A stretch of DNA of 64,000 nucleotides from Candidozyma auris (lineage: Eukaryota > Ascomycota > Pichiomycetes > Serinales > Metschnikowiaceae): contig NC_072812.1 of NCBI RefSeq assembly GCF_003013715.1, positions 1-64,000 of the forward strand, given 5' to 3'. Shown here piece by piece: positions 37,284-46,142 of this stretch. Position 1 is the stretch's first letter, and each line of letters starts with the position of its first letter. The notes under the pieces were generated by a model that did not search any database, was not told where the DNA came from, and was given only the letters and a program-made list of their open reading frames with translations. Made by a program: the position numbers and the translations under genes.

Positions 37284-37402
37284 GAAGAGATAAAATCTTC
37301 TTTTGATTGTCTAATTGTTGCTATATTTTTTCAATCGATGTTATTATGTGCTTTAGCTGCAATTAGTACTGCCCCCCATTGTCAATGGAAAGAGTAAGCG
37401 GC

Positions 37403-39256
37403 CTATAAGGAGAAGCTTTCAGCCACAAACTCCACATTGTTCTTTTTTGTCCACTCCTTGCAATCTTCCAACAATGAAGTTGGTCCACATGCAACCACAA
37501 CGCTTGACCGTTCTTCCAAATGATGGTGATAACTGTCTAAGACTGTGGCCAAGTGTGGCCTGCCTTCCTTGGCTTGGATTATTGCATCCACTTCGACGTC
37601 GACAGAGCCGATTGCTTTTGACAGCAGCCCAGTGCTGCTCGACTCGAGCATAGACTGTTCAAGGTCTTCCATCTGGTAGTATTGGGTTTCCAGCACCCCT
37701 TTGCGGAAGTTCATTACGGCGTTGCCAACACTCTTGAACACATCTTTGAATCTTGAAAACTTAGACATTGGCTCGACATCACTGGTACCTGTTACAAAGA
37801 TATCGATTTTAGCTTCTCTGAATTCCGAAGTGAGCTCCAATACACTGGAGTCAGGATTTTCCTGATGTTCGAGAATGCCTGCTCCCTTCAATACGAAGAT
37901 ATCCTCAATTGTTCTAACGACCACGCAGAATCTCAATTGATGGGTTCGAGGGTGCTCGTCAAATTCAGCTTTTTTATTTCTCAAGTGGAAGTATTTGAAT
38001 ATTGGTAAGCCAAAAGCTAACCCTGAGCCACCGCTCACGATGGTTATATTGTCATTTGAGTTACGCGTGAAGAAGAATTCATCAAGGGCTGAGAACGGTT
38101 GTGACAAGGTGTAGCAGAAGTACTTTTGAGAAGCCAAGTGGCGTGCAAATTTATTTGACTTCTTGATGATCAAATCGACGTACTCGTCGGTGTCTAAAGA
38201 TGCAATGGTATAGGGATGTGTGGCAAACAACCAAGCTTTTGGGTTTAAAAACGACGGAGATATCCGAATATGGGAACCTGGTGAGAAGTATGTAAGCATA
38301 GAATTGTCTTGCTCCCTTCTGAACTTGGTAGATGCCTTAATGACCTTTTCAATTGGAATTTTCACCAAAATCAAATTGCTCCCGGGGACCGTAGTGCAGT
38401 AGTAGCTGTTGGTATCATCAATTTCGTCTCTAATATTGAAGCTTAAATAGATCTTCGCTGCAGTGTGGTATACCAATAGGTACAAGCTGCCGAATATGTA
38501 TAAGTTTGCCTCTGGCATACTGTGAAGGTACATTAAGGGAAGAGAAGCCCAAGCGGTGATGATGTGTAAGCAGTAAAAGACTCTGTAGCAACGTTCTCTG
38601 ATGCCTTTGATGCTGAATATGAAAACGAGAACAAGGAGCACGAAGTTGACAACACCAGGAAACATCATCTTTTCGAAGGATCTGTGTAGTTCGTTCTTGT
38701 GAATCCAAAAACCATAGAATCCAATGCAGTGGATGAAGATAGATGATAAAGCGACCCATGAGATCCACTTGTGGAAAGGAATCAAGTGCATATACAACAC
38801 ATTGGGCAAAGGGTTCGGTTTGAGGGACAAGAAGATAATCAACGGGTACAAGGCAAGACCAATTCTGCCTGAACGTTTGAGCATTCCAAGCCCAATCTTG
38901 AAATGAATATAGGAGGGAGTAGTGCTAACACCCTGATACCACGGAATGAACAAGAGCAATATCATGAACACAGCCCATATGAGAATCTGGAGCAGAAGAG
39001 GGAAGTACACCCACTTCCGTAAAAGCTTCGTAACTTTTCCATCATTTCTGGATGGAGTAGGTGGTAACCTCACTTTCAAGCTGCTGTTGACCCATATGGT
39101 GACGATGTTCACACAAGAAAGCGCAAACATCATATAACCATACTTCTTATTAATATTGAGCCAAGGAGAGCCGGCGCCGTCCCATCTTTTGTCAAGGTCA
39201 GAGGACATTGCCATCTGGAGATTCACGAGCTCTTTAAAAGCAACGTCGACGCTCAT
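37403..39256 (-). CDS. FRE-type ferric reductase (Fre7/Frp-like)
   Basis: A multi-pass flavocytochrome that reduces extracellular ferric or cupric ions. From the ATG at 39256 it is 617 residues, a length like Fre7. Features in order: about seven membrane segments, with haem-ligand histidines in PFHKWISWV and IFIHCIGF and in the YCLHIITAW and YLHSMPE segments; the FAD-binding HPYTIAS; the NADPH-binding SGGSGLAFG; and VVACGPTSLLEDC near the C-terminus. An in-frame ATG at 39535 would add 93 residues, but that region has no clear domain and contains the promoter-type motif AATGGCTGCAAAT just before 39256, so the shorter form is preferred with modest confidence. It would supply ferrous iron, complementing the two siderophore transporters. 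Confidence 0.85.
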   Translation of the reverse strand: MSVDVAFKELVNLQMAMSSDLDKRWDGAGSPWLNINKKYGYMMFALSCVNIVTIWVNSSLKVRLPPTPSRNDGKVTKLLRKWVYFPLLLQILIWAVFMILLLFIPWYQGVSTTPSYIHFKIGLGMLKRSGRIGLALYPLIIFLSLKPNPLPNVLYMHLIPFHKWISWVALSSIFIHCIGFYGFWIHKNELHRSFEKMMFPGVVNFVLLVLVFIFSIKGIRERCYRVFYCLHIITAWASLPLMYLHSMPEANLYIFGSLYLLVYHTAAKIYLSFNIRDEIDDTNSYYCTTVPGSNLILVKIPIEKVIKASTKFRREQDNSMLTYFSPGSHIRISPSFLNPKAWLFATHPYTIASLDTDEYVDLIIKKSNKFARHLASQKYFCYTLSQPFSALDEFFFTRNSNDNITIVSGGSGLAFGLPIFKYFHLRNKKAEFDEHPRTHQLRFCVVVRTIEDIFVLKGAGILEHQENPDSSVLELTSEFREAKIDIFVTGTSDVEPMSKFSRFKDVFKSVGNAVMNFRKGVLETQYYQMEDLEQSMLESSSTGLLSKAIGSVDVEVDAIIQAKEGRPHLATVLDSYHHHLEERSSVVVACGPTSLLEDCKEWTKKNNVEFVAESFSL

Positions 39257-39999
39257 TGTAAAGACTTCCAAAGGTTGTTGGAGGAATGGCTGCAAATTTG
39301 ACAGGTCGCGATGAATTAACACCTCATCAAAAAGCCTTGTTTTCCAGACAAAGTAGATGGCTCTGGTCGCCTGCACACCTAGCCAATAACATGCTCTGCT
39401 TTTGTTCTTGCGGGACACCACTGTTTGTACAGTAAGAAGCAAAACGATCCGAAGTGCCAAGACTCGGATAGTGTCAGATGAAATAGATATCCTCACAATT
39501 TGACGCACAAAAGTGCACAATATGCACCACTGCATCGGAAAGACCTTGCATGAATGTGCGTGAACGACTAATCAGATTCATCAGCCAACAGCTTTTCGTG
39601 CCGCCGTGGAGGTCTGCAAATAAGGCAAATTGCAGTTGAAATGGCACATTATTAGAAGAAGAATCATAAGGTTCGGGCCGATGTCCACCGACAATCCGAG
39701 AAATTAAAAGAGCACCTAGACTGAAAGATGAATGGGCCAGAACATGTATGAAAGGCTGAAGAGCGACCCCGGATTTGTCGTGGCCATTCCGGGGTGTAAT
39801 GGCTAGACTTTTGGGCTCTTAGCTGAGCTTTCACATTCCTGTCCATAGGCTCTTCATTGAGAGTTCGTAGTTCTCCGAAAGTACAGTAATATGGATTGGT
39901 AACTCAGGCTTCAATCCAAATGCTATATTAATTTGTTATTCTACAGTATGAACCAGTTTAATTCAACTATCAAATTCGTAAGCTATGTAGTCAATTCGC
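39257..39999. other. Intergenic / alternative 5' extension of the ferric reductase
   Basis: 743 bp. The first 279 bp stay open in the reductase frame up to an ATG at 39535 and may be coding if the long start is used. The remainder, to the GPI protein stop, is AT-rich and shows nothing recognisable. Confidence 0.4.
39285..39297 (+). promoter_or_regulatory. AATGGCTGCAAAT motif close to the ferric reductase start
   Basis: 28 bp upstream of the ATG at 39256. Its presence here, as in other upstream regions of the window, supports the shorter reductase start. Confidence 0.35.
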
Positions 40000-40449
40000 T
40001 TACAAGAGCATCACGGCAGCGGCAGCAGCAGCAACACCACCAACAGCAGCCACATGCCCAGCGCCACCCGTAGACGAAGAAGACTCAGTGTGGGTCAGGG
40101 CGACAGACTTAGCGCTCGAGATGGCAGAGCTGTTAGGCACAGCGGTAGAGAGAGTCTTGGTATAAGTGGCAGAATCCTGCTTGACAGTCAAGTGTGTGGT
40201 GGACACAGACACCAAACCGTAGGTCTCGGTGGCGGTCTTTGTGTAAGTGGCATCTTCACCCTCAATAACGATGGTGGTGGTGTAAGTACCAGAAGTGGGC
40301 GTGGTGGTGGCCTGACCAGTGTACTTCTCAGTTCTTGTCTTGGTGTAGGTAGCACCGTTAGCAGTAACAACCTTCGTGACGGTGAGCGAAGTGTCAGCGG
40401 CAGCGGCAACTGCAGCAAGACCAGCGACGGCAACGATAGAGAGCTTCAT
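40000..40449 (-). CDS. Small GPI-anchored protein with three ATYTKT repeats
   Basis: 149 residues: signal peptide (about 1-18), a Thr/Ser-rich body, and a C-terminal hydrophobic tail of small residues (GGVAAAAAAVMLL) after a Ser-rich stretch with a probable omega site near SSTGGAG. The body contains three imperfect repeats around ATYTKT (GATYTKTRTE, DATYTKTATE, SATYTKTLST) spaced about 33-37 residues apart, with further T-V-T-type strands between them. A TATAAAAGG box lies about 60 bp upstream, suggesting strong regulated expression. Predicted to be an O-mannosylated wall or membrane-anchored protein. No named family is recognised. Confidence 0.85.
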   Translation of the reverse strand: MKLSIVAVAGLAAVAAAADTSLTVTKVVTANGATYTKTRTEKYTGQATTTPTSGTYTTTIVIEGEDATYTKTATETYGLVSVSTTHLTVKQDSATYTKTLSTAVPNSSAISSAKSVALTHTESSSSTGGAGHVAAVGGVAAAAAAVMLL

Positions 40450-41054
40450 TATAAATCGTTGATGAAAATTGGAAGATCAAAGAATTTCATGGGTTCCCTC
40501 AGCCTCCTTTTATAGTACAATTTTTTTTTTTGGTACTCCTCTGCAATGCAAGCTAGTCCTTTTACTCTCTCAAAGCGCATAACTCACTTTCACTAGTCGT
40601 TGCTTGTATGGCTCCGAGGTTCCGATGCCGGGCCGACCAGTCGTCCTCATCGATTTCCTGTCCAAGATGAGTTGATGCATAGTGACGCGGGTACTGCGGA
40701 TTATTTTTTGTTTGCCGCTATGCCTTCCTTCTGGAGCTTGCATTTTGGCAGGAGCAATTTGCAAAAATTCTTAAAATGGTCAGTCACTTATTCTCTGTGC
40801 ACGGTTTAGGAATGTCAATGATCCATGGGACATCATATAACGGAATAAATTACTTGCTTATTACCGAGCCAGTGATCTTCGCAATGAAATCTGAGCGAGG
40901 CATCTCAACTGCACACACAAAATAATCTGGGGTCCCTCATTGACATGTCGACTATTGCAATCAAAATATCTGATACCTTAATCAAGCCTAGTTGAAATCT
41001 CCATAGGCAACTTCGATGGATCTGATAAAGCATGCTTAAAGCATGACTGTGGAA
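40450..41054. other. Intergenic, about 0.6 kb
   Basis: Holds the TATAAAA box of the GPI protein gene (about 40506-40516) and a T10 tract (about 40520-40532). The rest, towards the arrestin 3' end, shows nothing recognisable. Confidence 0.45.
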
Positions 41055-42443
41055 TCAGATTCCCCATTCCATTGGCTCACTATTCTTTTCATCACCGTAC
41101 TCTGGAGGCGCTACACCGTATCCAGGTGGTGGCTTCTCGGTCTCATCATCCAGCTCTGATGCGAAGCCCTTTTGTAGGACGATGGGGCACTCGACTTTGA
41201 GTTTCAACTCGTTGGATAGATCTTCCGAAGCAGCGATCATTACCGAGATTTCAAGGTGGAAGTCCCTCTTGATATTGCAGGTCACAAACGACTGTCCCAC
41301 GTCGGTGATGTCACAGTCAAACCACGATGGATCTAAATCAAGCTTGTAAAGCTCTTTTTTGCGGAGGATCGATGAGCCTTTCTCCTGAGGCACAGGCTCA
41401 AAGTCCGTGAAACTCACCTCATTGTCGAGTGCTTTATTTAAAAGTTCATATTTGTGGGTCTTGCGTGATTGCTTCACAGCAAGATAGCGGATTCTCAGCA
41501 AGAGCTTGACTTTGACTCCAGAGATTCGAATCTTGAATGAATCGCTGGGTCGGTCGCCCTTCGCTACATTGTTGTCTCCAGCTAAATCCCGCAAGGTACC
41601 TCCAGAAATTGGCGTTTGCAAACTCAAGTGAACGTACCTAGAAAGCTTGTTGTTGCTTTTAATCACACGTTTCGTCTTTCCTTCCGGGGTGTCTACCTCA
41701 TCACCTATAAAATTCACCATTAACTCCATTGGCAACTCAATGCCACTGGACGAGAAAAGTCTCGTGAAAAAACCCTCCACTTTCATTGTGCCGTCAGGAA
41801 GGTACTTCAAATCCTTCACGCACGAGTCAAAGTCAGGCTTAAGCGCCCATTTGTCCAGCAAGTGCTTGGTCGAGAAGGTCAAGTCCTCGTTTTGTGGGTA
41901 GAACTTGATGATCTCAGAAACCTTTGTATCGAATTTGAAAAAGGACGGATTATGTATCGCAACATTCACCGAGTACTCCACACGGCAGTACTCATCAAAA
42001 CTCCACTTATAAGAGTACGTGGGCGCTAACGCCACCGATTCAATGTTCTCTCTTCGTGTAAACCCGCGAGAATGAAAGAACTTCTTCTCGACTTTGCAAT
42101 CTGCCTCGTGGCTTTTATCAGGAAACGTGAATGCAAAGGGGTATGTGTATTCGCCCTCAGTCAAGGTGTACTGCCCCTTGGTGGAAATACTTTGGATATC
42201 TGGTGGTGGAAACACTGTGTTCACAAGTTCTAACAACGTGTGTTTCTCGAGCTTGGTAACATAACCTTGACCAGTATGAACTTTATTTCTTGATCTCGAT
42301 TGACCATACAAGGTGACGTCAATTGATGTGAGATCTACCTTGTCGTCGACGGTGAGGTGAACTTTACCCGAGACAATGTCGCCGGTGGTGTAAACTTTGT
42401 CATGATCAATCTCGAGTTTTAGGTTCGTCATTTTTTGGTGCAT
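41055..42443 (-). CDS. Arrestin-related trafficking adaptor (ART family)
   Basis: 462 residues with arrestin N- and C-domains (about 5-160 and 185-400): the N-terminal LKLEIDHDKVYTTGDIVSG, the SIDVTLYG strand and VEYSVNVAIHN strand are typical. The C-terminal tail has two PPxY motifs, PPGY and PPEY (about residues 441-452), which recruit WW domains of the Rsp5 ubiquitin ligase. By family it guides ubiquitination and endocytosis of plasma-membrane transporters; which cargo cannot be told, though permeases and transporters are abundant in this window. A second ATG at 42431 (MTNLKLEI) is an equally good start and would be 4 residues shorter. Confidence 0.88.
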   Translation of the reverse strand: MHQKMTNLKLEIDHDKVYTTGDIVSGKVHLTVDDKVDLTSIDVTLYGQSRSRNKVHTGQGYVTKLEKHTLLELVNTVFPPPDIQSISTKGQYTLTEGEYTYPFAFTFPDKSHEADCKVEKKFFHSRGFTRRENIESVALAPTYSYKWSFDEYCRVEYSVNVAIHNPSFFKFDTKVSEIIKFYPQNEDLTFSTKHLLDKWALKPDFDSCVKDLKYLPDGTMKVEGFFTRLFSSSGIELPMELMVNFIGDEVDTPEGKTKRVIKSNNKLSRYVHLSLQTPISGGTLRDLAGDNNVAKGDRPSDSFKIRISGVKVKLLLRIRYLAVKQSRKTHKYELLNKALDNEVSFTDFEPVPQEKGSSILRKKELYKLDLDPSWFDCDITDVGQSFVTCNIKRDFHLEISVMIAASEDLSNELKLKVECPIVLQKGFASELDDETEKPPPGYGVAPPEYGDEKNSEPMEWGI

Positions 42444-42841
42444 TAATCAGGGAAGAAGCCTCATATTTATATTCAAGATACAATGATTCAACAATAAGGC
42501 AAGTGTGCTGAACAACGCTCCAAATTACGACAGTCGTTAGATCTCTGTGCAGGAAGTCATTGGTGGTGTTTGCCGTTTTCTTGATAAATGTTGGCAAAAT
42601 TGGCGGACTTTGTTGCGGAAAATTGAATGGGTTGACTTCAGTAAACGCAATCATCCAGGATATGCCCTCAATCCCTTGCGTATCCATCAGCATCGTCGTT
42701 TTCTTCTAAAAGTGTCAAAGTGCGCTTACATAAGCAGACCAATAATCCTGCACACGCGCGCGCCAGGGTTTTAGTTTTTATCCTAAGTTGATAAGAGAGC
42801 GGCTGAGTGAACGTTCTCTGCAGCTATGAAGTCACGAATTG
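42444..42841. other. Intergenic, about 0.4 kb
   Basis: Promoter of the arrestin gene and 3' region of BTS1. It has a short CACACGCGCGCG alternating purine/pyrimidine stretch near 42750; nothing else is seen. Confidence 0.4.
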
Positions 42842-43897
42842 CTACATACTCGGCTTAACCACATCGCCCAAGTGCGTGATCACACCAACCAAAAGCGCGT
42901 CTGACGGCGCACCTGCCTCTTTCAAGTATGCTAATGCCTTCGCCACATATTCCTTTAAAAGCTTATATGTGAGCATCAATGCCTCGGTTTCATTCCTCAT
43001 ATAGTCGAGGGCCTGAACAACCTTGTCGCTGTTCTCCAACCTCTCCTTTGCCAGACCGTAGTCAAAGAGAGCTGTATGAAGAGGAGAATTGCATGGTGCT
43101 GTTTGCAACGCAAATAGTATGGGAAGCGAGAGTTTTCCTTCTGCTAAATCCTCTCCTCTCACACCTTTCATCTCCAGGTACCGATCGTCGACCAAGTTCA
43201 TGTAGTCATCTCGGATTTGGTATATTATGCCTAGTAGATTTGAGAACGGCACCAATTTGTCCGTCTCCGCGTCGGAGAAGTTGTCAGTGAATAGCGCTAA
43301 GAGTTTAACGGCGAGCCGGAACAACCCGCCCGTTTTGTTCATAACCATCCGTAAGTACTCTTCTACCGACGGAAGTTCACACTTGCCCAAATTCCACTCC
43401 CTCAAACGTACATCTCTCCAGTAGATATCGAGGCCCTGGCCATGATGGAGGTTCAACATCTCGTCCACAAGGATCTTGTTTGTTTTGGTCAGAATCTCGC
43501 TCAAATCTCGTGAGCCATGCTCTTCGAGGTTGGGAAGCACGTTGGTGGCCCTGTGAAGCGCTTCAAAGTACATCAAGTTGCCACAGTTGATGGTCAAGGG
43601 AGTCCCGTACTTGATATGAGCACATTCCTGCCCCCTTCGTGTATCTGAGGAGTCCTCAATGTCATCGATCAACAAGGACAGATCATGAAATATCGAAATA
43701 ATGGTACCGATCTCACTAAGGATCTTTTTTTTGTCGTTCTTGAAGAACATCTCGTTGAAGGCCACCAAGAACCGGTACCTCATGTTCTGGTTATTTCCAG
43801 GAATATTAGATATGTATGTATAGGGCTCGATAAGTGCTCTGGGGATTTCCCCTGGTCCACTTTCTCTCGTGAGCTCATCAATGCTGAAGCTGTCCAT
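42842..43897 (-). CDS. BTS1: Geranylgeranyl diphosphate synthase
   Basis: A 351-residue trans-prenyltransferase of GGPP-synthase type; it condenses farnesyl diphosphate with isopentenyl diphosphate to make the lipid used to prenylate Rab and Rho GTPases. The first Asp-rich motif is D78-D79-I-E-D82 followed by SSDTRRG, the second is DDYMN after the QIRDD segment. The early NMRYRFLVAFNEMF segment corresponds to the region upstream of the first motif whose bulky residues set chain length. Length matches Bts1 (about 335). It is divergent from DER1 with 128 bp between ATGs, so the two share a compact promoter. Confidence 0.95.
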   Translation of the reverse strand: MDSFSIDELTRESGPGEIPRALIEPYTYISNIPGNNQNMRYRFLVAFNEMFFKNDKKKILSEIGTIISIFHDLSLLIDDIEDSSDTRRGQECAHIKYGTPLTINCGNLMYFEALHRATNVLPNLEEHGSRDLSEILTKTNKILVDEMLNLHHGQGLDIYWRDVRLREWNLGKCELPSVEEYLRMVMNKTGGLFRLAVKLLALFTDNFSDAETDKLVPFSNLLGIIYQIRDDYMNLVDDRYLEMKGVRGEDLAEGKLSLPILFALQTAPCNSPLHTALFDYGLAKERLENSDKVVQALDYMRNETEALMLTYKLLKEYVAKALAYLKEAGAPSDALLVGVITHLGDVVKPSM

Positions 43898-44025
43898 CTA
43901 AACGTGGATCAGAGTATGGTGGTGGTAGTAGTAGTACTTAGTCAAGTAATGTGCGCGAAATCACCAAATCTCTCCAGCTACACCTTTTTAAGTCGATCCA
44001 CTAAACTTCCACAAATTGAGCCCCA

Positions 44026-45039
44026 ATGGATATCTTGCCTATAATAAACACACCTCCGGTCACCCGCATGTGGCTAGGATCAATTCTTATGGTGTCTTCG
44101 TGCATCAGCTTGTCGCTTGTTAATCCAGTGAAGCTATACTACGTGCCAGGCTCTACTCTGTGGCTACGTATATTCAGCACCTTCAGCACGTGGAATCCGA
44201 TAGGCTTTACCCTTTTGGTACAGATGATGTTTTTGAACAATGTCTGTGGGAACATTGAGCGCTCTTACATCTTGGAATTGGGGATGTTTCCCAGAAAAGT
44301 GGTGCGCCAGCTAGATGGAGCGAAGCGGGTCAGAATGAAGCAGAAGTTCGAGAGGTACCGGAGCCTTGACTTTGCGTGGTTCCTCATGCAGCTAGCAATA
44401 TCATGTATTGTGGCTGCTCACCTTCAGCAGAAAGTCACGGGTATGTTTCACGTACCTCCATGGCTCATGGGACATGTTCTTGACAATGTGCTTTTGTACA
44501 TTGCAGGCAAGCTCACACCGGAGGAAGGCCTCACCATGGTCATAATAGCAGTGAAGAAAAGATACGCTTTCTGGGTATTCTCCGTGGTGAATTACGTGTT
44601 CTCCCAAGAAGTGGCTGATGTTCCGGTGATGTGGACTATGTCTGGGACAATGGCAACGATCAAGTACATTCTCCAAGGCCAGGTTCTCTGGTGCACCATA
44701 TCGAAGGTGATTGTGGGCCATTTCTGGTGGTTTCTTCGATACTTCATCTTGGAGGATGTGTACAATGAGAGCAAGACAGAGTCAAGAGAGCAGTGGCTGG
44801 TGGCATTTGAGCAATTTGAGACGAGAGATCCCGTGAAAGAGAAATTTCAGAACATGGTGGGAGACTTTATTCGGTTCCTTGTTATTCCTCCGTGGTACGC
44901 CATCGAGATCAGAAAGCTTCTCAACGAAGAGCCACAGGAGCCCCAGGAGGAGCCGGTCGAGCAGAGGGAAGTTCAAGAAGACCTTGCTCAGGAGGTTCCA
45001 GTTCAGGAGGAGCCCGTTCAAGAGCTAGATGCTAGGTAG
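44026..45039 (+). CDS. DER1: Derlin-family ER-associated degradation protein
   Basis: A 337-residue Der1/Dfm1-like rhomboid pseudoprotease of the ER membrane, part of the Hrd1 retrotranslocation machinery. The N-terminal PPVTRMWLGSILMVSSC and LYYVPGSTLWLRIFSTF-TWNPIGFTLL-MFLNNVCGNIE segments are the derlin signature; about six membrane segments follow. The catalytic Ser/His of active rhomboids is not evident, as expected. It is longer than Der1 (211) and close to Dfm1 (341), with an acidic Pro/Glu/Gln-rich cytosolic tail (residues about 302-337) made of imperfect QEEPV-type repeats. I see no SHP box for Cdc48 in the tail, so Der1 rather than Dfm1 is favoured, with some doubt. Confidence 0.85.
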   Translation: MDILPIINTPPVTRMWLGSILMVSSCISLSLVNPVKLYYVPGSTLWLRIFSTFSTWNPIGFTLLVQMMFLNNVCGNIERSYILELGMFPRKVVRQLDGAKRVRMKQKFERYRSLDFAWFLMQLAISCIVAAHLQQKVTGMFHVPPWLMGHVLDNVLLYIAGKLTPEEGLTMVIIAVKKRYAFWVFSVVNYVFSQEVADVPVMWTMSGTMATIKYILQGQVLWCTISKVIVGHFWWFLRYFILEDVYNESKTESREQWLVAFEQFETRDPVKEKFQNMVGDFIRFLVIPPWYAIEIRKLLNEEPQEPQEEPVEQREVQEDLAQEVPVQEEPVQELDAR

Positions 45040-46142
45040 ATGAGAGAAATCGAAGAAGGTGGCGACATTGTATATAGATATTTTGTGAGAAGGGAGGCTC
45101 TTCAATACCAGGTTCGTCGTGCACGGAATCATTGGGAAGAACCCAATTCAAAGCATAGACAACACGTCAGCCAGAGTTGACCAGCGTGGAATGCTGCGGA
45201 AGAAAATTGGCCAATGACAGGAAAAAGGGGACACGCAAGGGAAGCCCATGTATGTACCCTGCTTTGAGCGCTTGGTAGCTAGTTACAGTGGTTTGATTCC
45301 TAAGGCGCATATCAAGCTCTTGAGATTGAATTGTTCAACTCATATCCAGACGCTCGTGAGCTAGGCTATGCTGCAAACCGGAATCCGATCTGGGTCTTCT
45401 GATTTTGTGATTTTACATCTTCTCGCTTACGAGGCTGTGATGCGAAAAATGGCTGCAAAACGACACTATGGGGCCAGACTACGACTGAAGTGAAATGGAC
45501 ACCCACACAAACATCCAGGTTTGGAAAAGCATTTTACGTCATTCATATCTTTCTTCCCCTGCCCCTACTGAAGAGACGTAACTTCCAGTTTCCCTGCTTC
45601 CATTCTCACTCCCACTCGTCCTGTCACCGCCTGGTTTCTCACACACCTCCTGTTCGCATCGCACAGCCAATGTGAGCAGATGAACGACGTGGGGCAAGAT
45701 TAGCTTAAATATGAGAGGATCCGCGAAGCCAACAGATTCTTTGTTATTTGGCGTCCTTTTTTTTCTTTTCACGGCGAGAAATCAAGAAAAGCTCCCCAAA
45801 TCTTACTTCTATCCACATTTTTCTTTTCGTTCCATTTTTGCGGCCATTTCCGTCCTCTTCCTTGAGCGCCTGGGCCCTTGAACCTGCCTCCGCTACTGTG
45901 CAAGACCTGCCTGCGCCATTGCACTTTAAGCGATCAAACCACCGATTACCTACTCAGTCACATTACATCGCTTCCATTTTTTTTTTTACCCTTTTAGCTC
46001 AAAACTCCCATTTTTTTCTTCTCGGATCGCCCTGCCAGCAAGAACTATTTTTGCACTTATACACGAGTGCTTGTTATTGGCGGTTCTTTGCATTTCCCCC
46101 CTCCCCGGCCACCCCCTGCCACTTTAAGAAACACCCCCCTTG
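45040..46142. other. Intergenic, 1.1 kb, long 5' region of the VPS9-domain gene
   Basis: Contains an exact AAATGGCTGCAAAA (45447-45460) and a near match TTTTTGCGGCCATTTC (45836-45849), T-rich and C-rich pyrimidine tracts from 45745 to 46140 typical of a TATA-less housekeeping promoter with a long leader, and several short upstream ORFs. Confidence 0.5.
45447..45460 (+). promoter_or_regulatory. AAATGGCTGCAAAA motif, upstream of the VPS9-domain gene
   Basis: Exact 14-base match, same as the copies at 28456 (other strand) and 34319; about 680 bp before the ATG at 46143. A one-mismatch copy in the other orientation lies at 45836-45849. Confidence 0.4.

Larger units (their letters stand above)
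36527..37402. other. Intergenic with poly(A) tract and GA microsatellite
   Basis: 876 bp. TATATAA box for the GPI protein gene at about 36605; an inverted CGGAT-AGCG-ATCCG palindrome at 36720-36733; a run of 20 A at 36752-36771; and an impure GA microsatellite at about 37228-37283. The ORF through the microsatellite is an artefact of the repeat. Confidence 0.6.

Noticed and set aside
37179..37397. 72-codon ORF rich in Arg/Glu
   Set aside because: It is a reading of the GA microsatellite.
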